Assembly (NCBI GenBank): GCA_903861205.1
Contig: CAIOTC010000010.1
Span: forward strand, 1 to 35,703
Length of the DNA: 35,703 bases
Source: an uncultured bacterium
GTDB lineage: Bacteria; Patescibacteriota; Minisyncoccia; Phycocordibacterales; DATDWN01
Direction: 5' to 3'
In this document: positions 1 through 7,980 of the stretch, one piece after another
Layout of the letters: each line of letters starts with the position of its first letter
How positions within the stretch are numbered: the stretch's first letter is position 1
Position numbers and translations under genes: made by a program
The notes under the pieces: model-generated
Databases searched by the model: none
What the model saw: only the letters and a program-made list of their open reading frames with translations
Told to the model about the DNA's origin: nothing

Positions 1-104
1 TAAAAAATTTTTAATTTATAATTTTTAATTTTTATTGAATTTTCAATGATTTAATTTTAAATTTTAAATTCATTTTAAATTCTAAATTATAAATTTTAAA
101 TTAC
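1..104. repeat. AT-rich intergenic repeat downstream of rpsF
   Basis: The stretch is almost wholly A and T, made of short imperfect direct and inverted copies of aaattttaaatt and aatttttaattt. A related stretch lies at about 26041-26090, where a similar run is again followed by a gaattt-ccaatg/ttcaatg string. No reading frame is visible. The usual rpsF partners ssb and rpsR would lie further along the minus strand, outside the window, so the region is an ordinary AT-rich spacer or part of a longer dispersed repeat cut by the window edge. Confidence 0.5.
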
Positions 105-593
105 CTAGACAATGACTAGGTCATCGATGCTCTTGTCGATTTCTTCCGGTGTTGATTCCGGTTCTGTCAGCTCCGGCTGAACATTTGAAAATTCTATTTT
201 CTTTTCTTCATCACCGCCTTTGAGCAACATTTTGCCGCTGATCAAAGTATTTTCACGCACAGTTTTCACTAATAAATATCGGAGGATGTTTTCGTCCGCG
301 TCGAGCGCCTTTTTTACAGCCACAATTCCTTCCTTCGGTATTTCAAATTTTACCCAGCCAAAATATCCCGTCACGCATTTGTAGCGGGTCGTCTGAATAA
401 CTTTTGTCATCGGATAAGCGAGATCTATGAGAGTCGGGGTCTCATGGGAGATCACTTCACCGCCTGCCTTTTGAATCATTTCTTTCAGTGATTCTACTTT
501 GGCAGGAACTTGCTCTACAGCAAGGGACGGAAGGAGGGTAAAGCCGGCTTCGAAAACGGCCAAATTCTCCTCGTTTTTTGTCTCTTTTTCCAT
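105..593 (-). CDS. rpsF: 30S ribosomal protein S6
   Basis: This is bacterial S6 (bS6), a platform protein of the 30S subunit that pairs with S18. Residues about 12-105 show the S6 ferredoxin-like pattern, with the beta strand GGEVISHETPTLIDLAYPM, the motif YFGWVKFEI and the closing segment ENILRYLLVKTV. The protein is 162 aa, longer than the usual 95-135; the excess is a short N-terminal lead and an acidic C-terminal tail of about 45 residues rich in E, D and P. Acidic tails on S6 are known in several bacteria. The ATG at 593 is the only good start. The leader shows no SD site, as for other core genes here. ssb and rpsR, the usual neighbours, would be beyond the left edge. Confidence 0.93.
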   Translation of the reverse strand: MEKETKNEENLAVFEAGFTLLPSLAVEQVPAKVESLKEMIQKAGGEVISHETPTLIDLAYPMTKVIQTTRYKCVTGYFGWVKFEIPKEGIVAVKKALDADENILRYLLVKTVRENTLISGKMLLKGGDEEKKIEFSNVQPELTEPESTPEEIDKSIDDLVIV

Positions 594-599
594 GTGGGA

Positions 600-628
600 A
601 GATTAGCATAAAATAGCTGACGACGCAA
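600..628 (-). promoter_or_regulatory. Possible rpsF promoter
   Basis: On the minus strand TTGCGT (623-628) and TAATCT (600-605) are separated by 17 bases, which fits a sigma-70-type promoter whose transcript would start a few bases before the rpsF ATG. The -35 box overlaps the edge of the large palindromic element at 625-798. The match is moderate and unsupported by anything else. Confidence 0.35.
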
Positions 629-798
629 ATTCAGTTCCGGCATTCATTTCCGGATACATTCACCCGTCCAGCGACGGGTTCATTCCTGTCCTCGGCCTTG
701 ATTTGTCAATGAGCCCCGTCCCAAAAGGCGGGGTCGTTGACAAAACCATGCTCAAGGCCTGCGGAGTCTCCGTAAATGAATGCCGGAACTGAATTTGC
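625..798. repeat. Large multibranch palindromic element, copy 1 of core shared with 31.0 kb
   Basis: The outer arms at 625-654 and 769-798 are 30 bp long and match at 29 positions. Between them lie a hairpin (cccgtc 663-668 / gacggg 673-678) and a nested stem: ggccttga 694-701 / tcaaggcc 752-759, then tttgtcaa 702-709 / ttgacaaa 737-744, then ccccg 714-718 / cgggg 729-733. The nested stem reappears at 31009-31073 with compensatory changes, so its pairing appears conserved. No transposase or convincing ORF is present. It lies between the small gene ending at 942 and rpsF. Function is unknown; it could act as DNA or as RNA. Confidence 0.85.
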
Positions 799-941
799 TA
801 AGTGGTGATGTCGAAAATTTTTTCTCACTTGATGTCAACGGCGAAGCAACGTGGTCACCAAGTGTGGAAAATTTTTTCCACCATGACCAATTTTTTGCAA
901 AAGAAAAAAGTGTCGGTTGCCCAAACACTTTTGTGTTTTTG
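799..941. repeat. Cluster of further hairpins in the same intergenic gap
   Basis: Two more inverted repeats follow the large element: tggtca 852-857 / tgacca 884-889 enclosing gtggaaaa 864-871 / ttttccac 874-881, and aaaagtg 906-912 / cactttt 926-932. The second is followed by gtgttttt and could work as a weak plus-strand terminator. The first part repeats the string gaaaatttttt. No coding potential is evident; short frames here are by-products of the repeats. Confidence 0.55.
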
Positions 942-1217
942 TCAGACTTTTTTCCAGCCAAGTTTTTCTAATTTTTGAATTCTTAGTGCAAAGGACCCAT
1001 CCCCTGTCGCCCCACCCAACTTAACAGTTGGAATCGGATCATAAGCATTGAAAAGAATCCTAACAACACTTGCCCATGCAGACAAATATTTTTTTTCTTC
1101 CTCATATATTAAAACCTGATGATGCAATTCCGGTAGAAAGTTTTGCTCGCAAACCTTTTCCATTTCAAGGTTTGCACTATCAGATCTTACTAACAAAACA
1201 AAACGAACTTTATTCAT
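942..1217 (-). CDS. Hypothetical protein, 91 aa
   Basis: I do not recognise this protein. It starts with MNKVRFVLLVRSDS and is a mixed, soluble-looking alpha/beta sequence without membrane segments or paired cysteines. The ATG at 1217 is chosen because ggag lies 9 bases upstream on the minus strand; a longer frame would run into the end of tatD. It begins 43 bases after the tatD stop, so it may be the last gene of a tatD transcript, but its own SD site resembles the small genes near 22 kb rather than its core neighbours. It stops with TGA. The hairpin-rich gap before rpsF follows. Confidence 0.6.
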   Translation of the reverse strand: MNKVRFVLLVRSDSANLEMEKVCEQNFLPELHHQVLIYEEEKKYLSAWASVVRILFNAYDPIPTVKLGGATGDGSFALRIQKLEKLGWKKV

Positions 1218-1260
1218 GTGTTTATCTCCGTTACATAGAGTACACTCAAAACAAGTTTTG

Positions 1261-2067
1261 TCAAATTCTAAAACTCCTGCCCGCATTCTCCACCAAAGTT
1301 TTTCGAACCAATTCAAAATCCTCGTTGCGGATTTCGGCGATTTTTTTGACTATTTCGGGTACGTACGGGGGCGAGTTGCGTTTGCCGCGAAATGGGGCGG
1401 GAGCGACAAATGGGGCGTCGGTTTCAGACATGATGCTTTCGAGTGGCGCATATTTGACCACTTCGTCGTATTCGTGGGTAAAGGTGACAACTCCAGCAAA
1501 GGAAATGGTAAAGCCGATTGCCAAAAATCTTTTTAGGACTTCGGTGTTGCCGACAAAAAAATGAGCGTTGCCTCGCAGTTTTTCACCATGCATTTTGTGA
1601 TATTTTTCCAAAATTTCCAGTGCATCAAAATACGCGTCAAAATTTATTTTATCCGATGGACGAATGTGGAGCATGAGCGGTTTCCCGACTTTCACCGCCA
1701 AATCAATCTGCGCCTCAAAAAGTTTCTTCTGTGCCGATTTTTGGACACCCGGTGTCAACGAAAAATAATCAAGCCCACATTCACCGATTGCCACCACTTT
1801 TTGATGTTTGGCCAACTCTGATATTTTTTCCATTTCATACGATATATCGTATGAAATGTCATTTGCTGATTCTGGATGAACTCCGACACATGCCCAGACA
1901 TTTTCATTTTTTTCAGCCAATTCAACTTCCTTTTTTGAAGTCTCAAAATCCACCCCGACTGAAATCGTGGCAATTTTTTGTTTTTGCATTTCCGAAATTA
2001 TTTCTTCCCTATCAGCGTCATAATCCGGAAACGACAAGTGGGAATGAATGTCAAAATAGTCGGACAT
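1261..2067 (-). CDS. tatD: TatD family metal-dependent hydrolase
   Basis: TatD proteins are TIM-barrel metal-dependent nucleases of the amidohydrolase type. All metal-ligand motifs are present: DIHSH with H8 and H10, GECGLDY near residue 96, LHIR, GNAHFF and SETDAP. The length (268 aa) is normal for the family. The region around residues 71-80 (reading ISYDISYEM) is encoded by a perfect 28-bp palindrome, and this surface segment between the GVHPE motif and the helix before VVAIGE looks longer than usual. The ATG at 2067 is clear; no SD is seen. A dRS3-like repeat separates it from metG upstream on the minus strand. Confidence 0.9.
   Translation of the reverse strand: MSDYFDIHSHLSFPDYDADREEIISEMQKQKIATISVGVDFETSKKEVELAEKNENVWACVGVHPESANDISYDISYEMEKISELAKHQKVVAIGECGLDYFSLTPGVQKSAQKKLFEAQIDLAVKVGKPLMLHIRPSDKINFDAYFDALEILEKYHKMHGEKLRGNAHFFVGNTEVLKRFLAIGFTISFAGVVTFTHEYDEVVKYAPLESIMSETDAPFVAPAPFRGKRNSPPYVPEIVKKIAEIRNEDFELVRKTLVENAGRSFRI
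1831..1858. repeat. Perfect 28-bp palindrome inside tatD
   Basis: The 28 bases read identically on both strands with no spacer; the half-site is catttcatacgata. It is in frame with tatD and encodes about nine residues, ISYDISYEM, in a variable surface stretch. A perfect palindrome of this length inside a conserved gene is not expected by chance, and similar cases occur here in recO, ileS, argS and the methyltransferase gene. Confidence 0.9.
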
Positions 2068-2091
2068 AATGAAAAATTAATTGAAAATTTT

Positions 2092-2183
2092 TGTCATTCC
2101 CGCGAAGGCGGGAATCTATTAATTTTAAAATCTAGATCCCCGTCCCCGATCAGGTCGAGGACAGGCTCTACGCGAGGATGACA
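2092..2183. repeat. dRS3-like palindromic repeat after metG
   Basis: The element opens with tgtcattcccgcg and closes with cgcgaggatgaca, which pair as an outer stem. Inside are cccgc-gaag-gcggg and gtccccga/tcgaggac. The ends resemble the widespread attccc...gggaat interspersed repeats known as dRS3 in Neisseria and seen in many genomes. A second element of this type is nested in the repeat at 10513-10637. The right end lies one base beyond the metG stop codon, so on the minus strand it starts the metG 3' untranslated region. Confidence 0.75.
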
Positions 2184-2184
2184 G

Positions 2185-3627
2185 CTAATCTTTTCTCATA
2201 AACAATGGCTGTTCAGGAGATTTGTTTGATTTTATCAGAGCTTTTATTTTATTCGATGTTTCCGGCATTATTGGATTCAGCATTCTAGCTACGGAATACA
2301 ATCTGACAACTAGTTCAGAAATCATTTTTTGCCCGGCTTCTTTGTCAGTTTTGACGACCTTGAAAGGCTGATTGTTTTGAATGAATTTGTCCATTTCGGA
2401 AATCTCCGCCCAAATAAAATCGCAAGCTTTGGTAATTTCAAATTGATCCAAAAAAGAAAAATATTTTGACATGTCTTCTCTCTCCGAGATTTCTACCGGT
2501 GCATCCAAATTATTTTCCGCCATTTTCATGACGCGCGAAACCAAGTTACCGAGTCCGTTGGCCAGATTAGCATTATAGCTTTCCTTGAATCTTTCGTTTG
2601 AAAATGGACTGTCTTCGAAACTGGAAACTTCTCTGAGCAAGAAATACCGCAAAGCATCCACGCCATATTCGGCCGAAATTTCTTTCGGGTCTACCACGTT
2701 GCCAAGTGATTTTGACATTTTTATACCGCCGTCAGCCGTGATGTGACCGTTGACCACAATTTGGTAAGTATTCGGAATTCCGGCTGCAATGAGCATGGCT
2801 TGCCACATGATGGCCTGAAAACGCGTGTTATCCTTTCCGCAATATTGTGTCGGCGTTCCACCCTCCCAATATTTTTTGAAATTGCTGTCGTCGTCCGTCC
2901 CCCAACCGAGAGTGGAGATGTAATTTGTCAGAGCATCAAACCAAACGTACTCCACGTGTTCTTCGTCACCAGGCACAGAAATCCCCCACGGCATTTTAGA
3001 TTTCAAACGTGAGATGCTAAAATCCTGTAACCCACTTTTTACAAAAGCGATCGCCTCATTGTATCTGAAATCAGGAATAACGAGGTTCGGATTTTTTTCA
3101 TAAAAATCCAAAAGTGGTTTTTGAAATTTCGAAAAAGCGAAAAAATAATTTTCTTCATCCACTGTTTCCAATTCCCTGTCAGGGTGTATTGGACATTTAC
3201 CGTCCACCAAGTCGGAGTCGGTTTTTTCCTCCTCGCAACCAATGCAATATTTTGTCTTATAATTTTTTTTGTAAATAAATCCGTTATCTGCCACTTTTTT
3301 CCAAAATTTCTGAGCTGATTTCTCGTGTCTTTCATCCGTTGTCCGGACGAAATGAACATCGTCCGACATGCCGAATGATTTAGTTTGGATTTTAAATCTT
3401 TCAAACGCTTCGTCCACAAATTCTTGCGGATTTTTTCCTGCTTTCTTTGCACTTTCTAGAATTTTCATGCCATGCTCATCCGTGCCACTGTTGAAAAACA
3501 CGTCGAAACCAACCAGTTTTTTGTACCGGCTAATCGCATCTGCGCGTATAAACTCAAGCGCATGTCCCATATGGAGATCGCTATTCACATACGGTAAAGT
3601 TGTGGTGATGTAAAAAGTTTTTTGCAT
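2185..3627 (-). CDS. metG: Methionyl-tRNA synthetase
   Basis: It charges tRNA-Met and initiator tRNA with methionine. The class I HIGH motif appears as HMGH (residues 19-22) and KMSKS is intact at 303-307. The connective-peptide zinc site has C128, C131, C145 and H148, so one of the usual four cysteines is replaced by histidine. The length, 480 aa, is compact because the C-terminal tRNA-binding (EMAP-like) domain of longer enzymes is absent. The start is the ATG at 3627. It lies between tatD and the AI-2E family gene, all on the minus strand with short gaps. No frame damage is seen. Confidence 0.96.
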   Translation of the reverse strand: MQKTFYITTTLPYVNSDLHMGHALEFIRADAISRYKKLVGFDVFFNSGTDEHGMKILESAKKAGKNPQEFVDEAFERFKIQTKSFGMSDDVHFVRTTDERHEKSAQKFWKKVADNGFIYKKNYKTKYCIGCEEEKTDSDLVDGKCPIHPDRELETVDEENYFFAFSKFQKPLLDFYEKNPNLVIPDFRYNEAIAFVKSGLQDFSISRLKSKMPWGISVPGDEEHVEYVWFDALTNYISTLGWGTDDDSNFKKYWEGGTPTQYCGKDNTRFQAIMWQAMLIAAGIPNTYQIVVNGHITADGGIKMSKSLGNVVDPKEISAEYGVDALRYFLLREVSSFEDSPFSNERFKESYNANLANGLGNLVSRVMKMAENNLDAPVEISEREDMSKYFSFLDQFEITKACDFIWAEISEMDKFIQNNQPFKVVKTDKEAGQKMISELVVRLYSVARMLNPIMPETSNKIKALIKSNKSPEQPLFMRKD

Positions 3628-3643
3628 TCGTTACTTCGTATAT

Positions 3644-4723
3644 TTAATTCGCCGCCTTCATCCGTTCGATTTTATCGATTTTATTTTTTTCCATGTCGTC
3701 GAAAAATTCAATGATGATGGCGGCAATCGGCACGGACAAAACGAGACCAAGAAACCCAGCCAGCTGGAAACCGGCCACCAGTGCGACAATCGAAACAATC
3801 GGCGGAACGCCAACCACTTTCTTGACCACAAGCGGATAGATGAGTTGATTTTCGAACTGGTGAACAATCAGATAAAAGCCGACGACAATCAAGGCCGATG
3901 TAAAACCGCCGCTGACAAACGAAATGGTAATGGCCGGAATGGACGCCAAAATAGGGCCAAACAGAGGGATAATTTCGAACACAGCCGCAAGAAAAGCCAG
4001 AAGCAAGGCGTTCGGCACACTAAGAAGCATCAGTCCGAGATAAACGAGCACGCCGATGATAACGGCCAAAATGAGCTGACCCTGCATCCAGCTGCCGATT
4101 TTTTTCTGCGATCTCCTCCATAGGTCGATGATGTAGCCTTCATGTTTGAGCGGAGTGATAATTTTGAGAAATTTCCCGACTCCGTCCTGCTCCACCGAAA
4201 GATAAAACGACATAACCACCATCAGAATGAAACTAAGGACGCCACCGAAAATAGTTGATATCGTGCTGAACGTGTTGGAAGTCAGATTGGTCAAAAAGTT
4301 ATTTATCGTTCCAACCATCTGGCTTAGATTGATACTGCTCTGAATGTTGCTGACGATTGGCTGCGAAGACAGAAAATCATTATTGGCAATAGTGTTGGAA
4401 ATAGTTTGAGAATTAAAATATGTCGGAACATTTTTCAGAAAATCGCTCGACTCGGAAAGAAGCGGAATGAGCAGAAAATAAATAACAACAAAAATAAAAA
4501 TGGCCAGCGTGAGGTATATGAGTATTATGGAAAGCAGACGCGGGAATTTGTGTCTGACGAGCCATTGCGCCCACGGCTCTATAGCCGAAGCGATGACAAT
4601 GGACATGAGAACAATGAGCAGCAAGTCACGCAGAAAGAAAAGCATCCAAAAGAAAAGAACAACCAAAATGGCTTTGACAATGGTCCCCGTGCCGATGTGA
4701 ATGACATTTTCGCGTAAATCCAT
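3644..4723 (-). CDS. AI-2E family (PerM/UPF0118) membrane protein
   Basis: This is a polytopic inner-membrane protein of the AI-2E transporter/PerM family; members export small molecules or ions, and the substrate here is unknown. The N-terminus has three hydrophobic helices (LVVLFFWMLFFL, LLLIVLMSIVIAS, LLSIILIYLTLAIFIFVV), then an extended loop rich in N, S and T, then about five C-terminal helices with the family pattern FLAAVFEIIPLFGPILASIPA. I start at the ATG at 4723 (MDLRENVIHIG); an in-frame GTG at 4741 would add six residues and lie 6 bp from the previous gene. It probably forms one transcript with the M16 peptidase gene upstream and metG downstream. Confidence 0.88.
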   Translation of the reverse strand: MDLRENVIHIGTGTIVKAILVVLFFWMLFFLRDLLLIVLMSIVIASAIEPWAQWLVRHKFPRLLSIILIYLTLAIFIFVVIYFLLIPLLSESSDFLKNVPTYFNSQTISNTIANNDFLSSQPIVSNIQSSINLSQMVGTINNFLTNLTSNTFSTISTIFGGVLSFILMVVMSFYLSVEQDGVGKFLKIITPLKHEGYIIDLWRRSQKKIGSWMQGQLILAVIIGVLVYLGLMLLSVPNALLLAFLAAVFEIIPLFGPILASIPAITISFVSGGFTSALIVVGFYLIVHQFENQLIYPLVVKKVVGVPPIVSIVALVAGFQLAGFLGLVLSVPIAAIIIEFFDDMEKNKIDKIERMKAAN

Positions 4724-4747
4724 ATGTTTAAATGATACCACACAAAA

Positions 4748-6016
4748 TTAGAAGTGAAAAATTTTCTCCAGTTCTTCTTTGTTTTTGATGTTGCCGACAA
4801 TGGCCATGTTCAGTTTGTTGTCACGCATAATTTCCTTGGCCACTTTTTGAATATCTTTGGCGGTCACTTTTTGGATTTTTTTTGCATACTCCTCCGGCGT
4901 CAAAATTTTGTCGTCAATGACATCTTGAATGGCATAGTATTCGGCCATGGCATCTGACGATTCCAGGCCAAGATACATGTTACCAAGCAGAAATTCTTTA
5001 GCTTTAACAACTTCTTCTTTTGGAACAAGTTCGCTCGCCATTTTTTTCATTTCATTCAAAACTGCTTTGACCACCTCCCCCACCCGGCCTTTATCCACAC
5101 CAGTTGAAACAGCTAGATAGCCATGATCCGTAAATTCATCCGTACCAGCCCGGACATAATATCCCACACCCATTTCATCGCGAAGTTTTTGAAAAAGACG
5201 AGAGCTCATTCCTTTCCCTAACACCGTGCAAAGAACTTCGAGCGCATAATTTTTGTTGTCTTTTGCTTTGAACGCACGGACGCCTAGCACGATATGCGTT
5301 TGATCCGTTTCTTTATGTTTTATTTTAATTTCCGACTTTAACTGTTTTTCTATAACTTTTTTCTTACCGGTTTTTTTGCCAGTCGGAATTTTACTGAATT
5401 GTTTTTTGATTTCTTCAATCGCTTTCTTCTCCACAATATCCCCGGCCACCAAAATTGTAGTAGCCTCTGCCACATAATGCTTTTTGCGATAATTCAAAAA
5501 ATCTTTCCTGCTAATTTTTCTGATGATTTCCTTTTTGCCGGCAATACTCCATCCAGCCGGCTGATCGCCGTACAAAAGATCCATAAAAACCTCATGGACA
5601 GAACGGTTTGGCAAATCCTCGTACATATTTATTTCCTCGATAATCACACCTTTTTCTTTTTCAATTTCTTTTTCGTCAAAAACCGGATTAAGATACATGT
5701 CGGAAACGACATCCAGAATTTTATGGAAATGCTTCGGATGAGCTTTGGCGTAATAACCGGTGTATTCCTGTCCGGTGAAAGCGTTGTTCTGAGCACCAAG
5801 TCCGTCCAGCTCCACCGAAATATCTTTGGCTGTTGGTCGTCTTGTCGTACCCTTGAAACACATGTGCTCCAAAAAATGCGACAGGCCACTGATATCTTTC
5901 GTCTCGTATTTCGAACCAGCCTTAACCATAACCAAAACGGTGACGGATGGGCTGTCCTTGATCGGTGCCGTGATAATGGTCAAACCATTTTTCAGCTTTG
6001 TTTTTTTGTATTTCAT
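4748..6016 (-). CDS. M16 family zinc metallopeptidase (insulinase/PqqL type)
   Basis: The inverted zinc motif HxxEH is present as HFLEH (H47, E50, H51), and the third ligand is a glutamate in VIIEEIN near residues 127-128. The 422-aa length fits single-unit M16B/M16C proteins of the mitochondrial-processing-peptidase type, with an active N-terminal half and an inactive C-terminal half; the conserved arginine-tyrosine region is visible as SSRLFQKLRDEMGVGYYV. No signal peptide is seen, so it is probably cytoplasmic. The likely role is degradation of peptides. The start is the ATG at 6016, and the terminator at 6051-6087 separates it from the operon ending upstream. Confidence 0.92.
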   Translation of the reverse strand: MKYKKTKLKNGLTIITAPIKDSPSVTVLVMVKAGSKYETKDISGLSHFLEHMCFKGTTRRPTAKDISVELDGLGAQNNAFTGQEYTGYYAKAHPKHFHKILDVVSDMYLNPVFDEKEIEKEKGVIIEEINMYEDLPNRSVHEVFMDLLYGDQPAGWSIAGKKEIIRKISRKDFLNYRKKHYVAEATTILVAGDIVEKKAIEEIKKQFSKIPTGKKTGKKKVIEKQLKSEIKIKHKETDQTHIVLGVRAFKAKDNKNYALEVLCTVLGKGMSSRLFQKLRDEMGVGYYVRAGTDEFTDHGYLAVSTGVDKGRVGEVVKAVLNEMKKMASELVPKEEVVKAKEFLLGNMYLGLESSDAMAEYYAIQDVIDDKILTPEEYAKKIQKVTAKDIQKVAKEIMRDNKLNMAIVGNIKNKEELEKIFHF

Positions 6017-6050
6017 AGTAGGAGAAATATAGCATACTTTGAGTAATTTA

Positions 6051-6087
6051 AAAAATCAGTCCCAGGTGACACCTGGGACTGGTTTTT
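6051..6087 (-). terminator. Intrinsic terminator after the DUF2283 gene
   Basis: A perfect 11-bp stem (cagtcccaggt 6057-6067 / acctgggactg 6071-6081) is followed on the minus strand by gatttttt. The plus strand also has a short T run, so it could work both ways. It ends the glyQS-DUF4258-DUF2283 unit and insulates the M16 gene. Confidence 0.8.
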
Positions 6088-6096
6088 AGACAGAAA

Positions 6097-6327
6097 CTAT
6101 ACCACGACCTTCTTTGAATTTATAAAATCAAAATTATTCACTGATATTTTATCCGTCACATTTTTACCAAACTTTTCTTTAAGACCAATAATTTCCAAAT
6201 AAAGCGGTCTATTTTTACTATCCACATCCAAAATAACCTCTGGAGCAATTTCCATGGTTTTGTTGATTTTTCCCTCTTTGAAAACGATACTGAGGGCGTC
6301 TATTTCTTTGTCGTATGAAATTTTCAT
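6097..6327 (-). CDS. DUF2283 domain protein, possible antitoxin
   Basis: The 76-aa protein has the DUF2283 signature: MKISYDKEIDALSIVF, then an EIAPEVILDVD strand and LEIIGL. Many DUF2283 genes lie next to DUF4258 genes, and such pairs are proposed toxin-antitoxin modules. Here the start codon overlaps the stop of the upstream DUF4258 gene by four bases (ATGA), so the two are translationally coupled. No DNA-binding domain is recognisable. The antitoxin role is inferred from pairing, not shown by the sequence. Confidence 0.78.
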   Translation of the reverse strand: MKISYDKEIDALSIVFKEGKINKTMEIAPEVILDVDSKNRPLYLEIIGLKEKFGKNVTDKISVNNFDFINSKKVVV

Positions 6328-6551
6328 GTTTCAATTTTATTTGTCCAATACTGTGTAATGACGGTTATGAAATTTGATTTTCTTTGAAAAATAACTTTCA
6401 AATAAAGCTTATTAAATTTCCTAAAAACAATCTGTCTGCCACCATAACTTTCCGCAGTATAATCCGGTTTTCGCAAAGTTGCAAACACAAAATTTTTACC
6501 AATTTTCCTCTGCTTTAATTTTAATAGAGAATGTTTGCTGAAACGAATCAT
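6324..6551 (-). CDS. DUF4258 domain protein, possible RelE/ParE-like toxin
   Basis: The 75-aa basic protein opens MIRFSKHSLLKLKQRKI, the DUF4258 pattern (F-x-H-x-x-x-R-x-x-x-R-x-I), and ends with strands LYLKVIFQRKSNFITVITQYW typical of the small RelE/ParE-like fold. It lies between glyQS and the DUF2283 gene, whose start it overlaps. Toxin activity is an inference from fold and partner; DUF4258 proteins are mostly uncharacterised. The start is the ATG at 6551, 25 bases after the glyQS stop. Confidence 0.72.
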   Translation of the reverse strand: MIRFSKHSLLKLKQRKIGKNFVFATLRKPDYTAESYGGRQIVFRKFNKLYLKVIFQRKSNFITVITQYWTNKIET

Positions 6552-6576
6552 ATTCTATCAAATTACAATGAATTAT

Positions 6577-7905
6577 TTATGAGAATAGATTTTCTTCGTC
6601 AATTATCTTTTTAATGTTTTCTTTCAAATCTGAAATTTTGACTCTAATTTGCTTGGCTGTATCCCTATCTCGGAGTGTAACGGTATCATCTTCCAATGTT
6701 TCAAAATCTATGGTACAGGTCGTAACGGTACCAATTTCGTCCTGACGGCGGTAACGTTTGCCGATGTTGCCATTGTCATCGAACTCGCAGGAAAATTCTT
6801 TGCGCAGCATCTGAAAAACCTCGCGCGCTTTGGCCACCAGTTCCGGTTTGTTTTTAAGTAGAGGAAAAACCGCAACCTTAATCGGAGCAATCGCAGGTTT
6901 GAACGCGAGATATGTTCGAACTTCGCCATTCATTTCTTCTTCGCGGTAGGCATCGGTCATGACAGCGAGAATGGTTCGATCAACACCAAGCGACGGCTCT
7001 ATGACATGAGGAATGAATCTTTCTTTTGTTTCTTCATCGAAATAAGAAAGATCTGCGTTGGACAAAGCAGTGTGGCTTTTCAAATCAAAATCAGTCCTGT
7101 AGGCCAATCCGTACAATTCTTTTTTGCCGAAAGAATAATCAAACTCGAAATCAATCGTCCGTTTTGAATAATGAGCTCTCTCGCCGTCCGGCACCTCAAG
7201 CTCATGGACGTGTGATTTTTCCAAACCGATAGCCGAGCACCATTCCAGCATGACCTGTCTCCACGCATCAAAAGATTTTTCCCATTCACTAGGTTTTACA
7301 AAATATTCGACTTCCATTTGCTCAAATTCTCTGGAGCGGAAAACAAAATCTCGCGGAGCTATTTCATTTCTGAAAGCCTTGCCGATTTGACCCATGCCAA
7401 AAGGCAGTTTCGGATGAAGCGAATCCAAAATATTTTTGAAATTGACGAACATTCCACCGGCAGTTTCCGGACGCAAGTAAGAAACAGAGGAAGCGTCTTC
7501 CGTTGCTCCGACAAAAGTTTTAAACATCATATTAAACTGTCTTTCTCCCCCGAGTTTTCCGCCACAATCCTGGCATTTGTCTTTGTTTTCAAGTTGGTCA
7601 GCCCTGAATCGATGATGACATTTTTCACATTCCACCAAAGGATCGGAGAAGCCAGAAACATGTCCGCTGGCCACCCAAGCTTTCGGATTCATTATTATGG
7701 CCGCATCCATTCCGTACATATCGCCCCTGTCAGTGACAAACATTTTCCACCAAAGATTTTTCACATTATTTTTCAAAGCTACACCGTATGGACCATAATC
7801 CCAAGTGCCCGCCAGCCCGCCATAAATTTCCGAACCAGGGAAAATGAACCCCCGCCTTTTGCAAAGCGAGACAATCTTGTCCATCAAATCGTTTTTGTCA
7901 GTCAT
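6577..7905 (-). CDS. glyQS: Glycyl-tRNA synthetase, dimeric class II type
   Basis: This is the alpha2-type GlyRS found in archaea, eukaryotes and many bacteria, not the two-subunit bacterial GlyQ/GlyS. It begins with the motif RRGFIFPGSEIYGG, followed by GTWDYGPYG. A zinc-ribbon insertion with CEKC and CQDCGG is present, then class II motif 2 (FRNEIAPRDFVFRSREFEQME) and motif 3 (PHVIEPSLGVDRTI). The C-terminal anticodon-binding domain starts around residue 345 (APIKVAVFPL) and is complete. At 442 aa it is a compact version. The ATG at 7905 is clear, without SD. It leads the unit that includes the DUF4258/DUF2283 pair. Confidence 0.95.
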   Translation of the reverse strand: MTDKNDLMDKIVSLCKRRGFIFPGSEIYGGLAGTWDYGPYGVALKNNVKNLWWKMFVTDRGDMYGMDAAIIMNPKAWVASGHVSGFSDPLVECEKCHHRFRADQLENKDKCQDCGGKLGGERQFNMMFKTFVGATEDASSVSYLRPETAGGMFVNFKNILDSLHPKLPFGMGQIGKAFRNEIAPRDFVFRSREFEQMEVEYFVKPSEWEKSFDAWRQVMLEWCSAIGLEKSHVHELEVPDGERAHYSKRTIDFEFDYSFGKKELYGLAYRTDFDLKSHTALSNADLSYFDEETKERFIPHVIEPSLGVDRTILAVMTDAYREEEMNGEVRTYLAFKPAIAPIKVAVFPLLKNKPELVAKAREVFQMLRKEFSCEFDDNGNIGKRYRRQDEIGTVTTCTIDFETLEDDTVTLRDRDTAKQIRVKISDLKENIKKIIDEENLFS

Positions 7906-7980
7906 GGGTTAAATATAGCTGATTTATCCAAAATTACAAATTTTCGCATTCTCTTAACTCTAACTTCTTCTCTCTAATCT

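Noticed and set aside
625-798. Insertion sequence with terminal inverted repeats
   Set aside because: The arms are 30 bp, but the interior is only 114 bp of hairpins with no transposase; a non-autonomous element is possible, a full IS is not.
752-971. Opposed short ORFs around 752-971
   Set aside because: They follow the palindromic and hairpin sequences, lack SD sites and show repeat-derived, low-information protein sequence.
5399-6046. 215-aa plus-strand ORF opposite the M16 peptidase gene
   Set aside because: It is antisense to a gene with clear catalytic motifs; the protein has no recognisable domain.
7318-7977. 219-aa plus-strand ORF opposite glyQS
   Set aside because: Antisense frame of a well-supported synthetase, no domain and no SD site.
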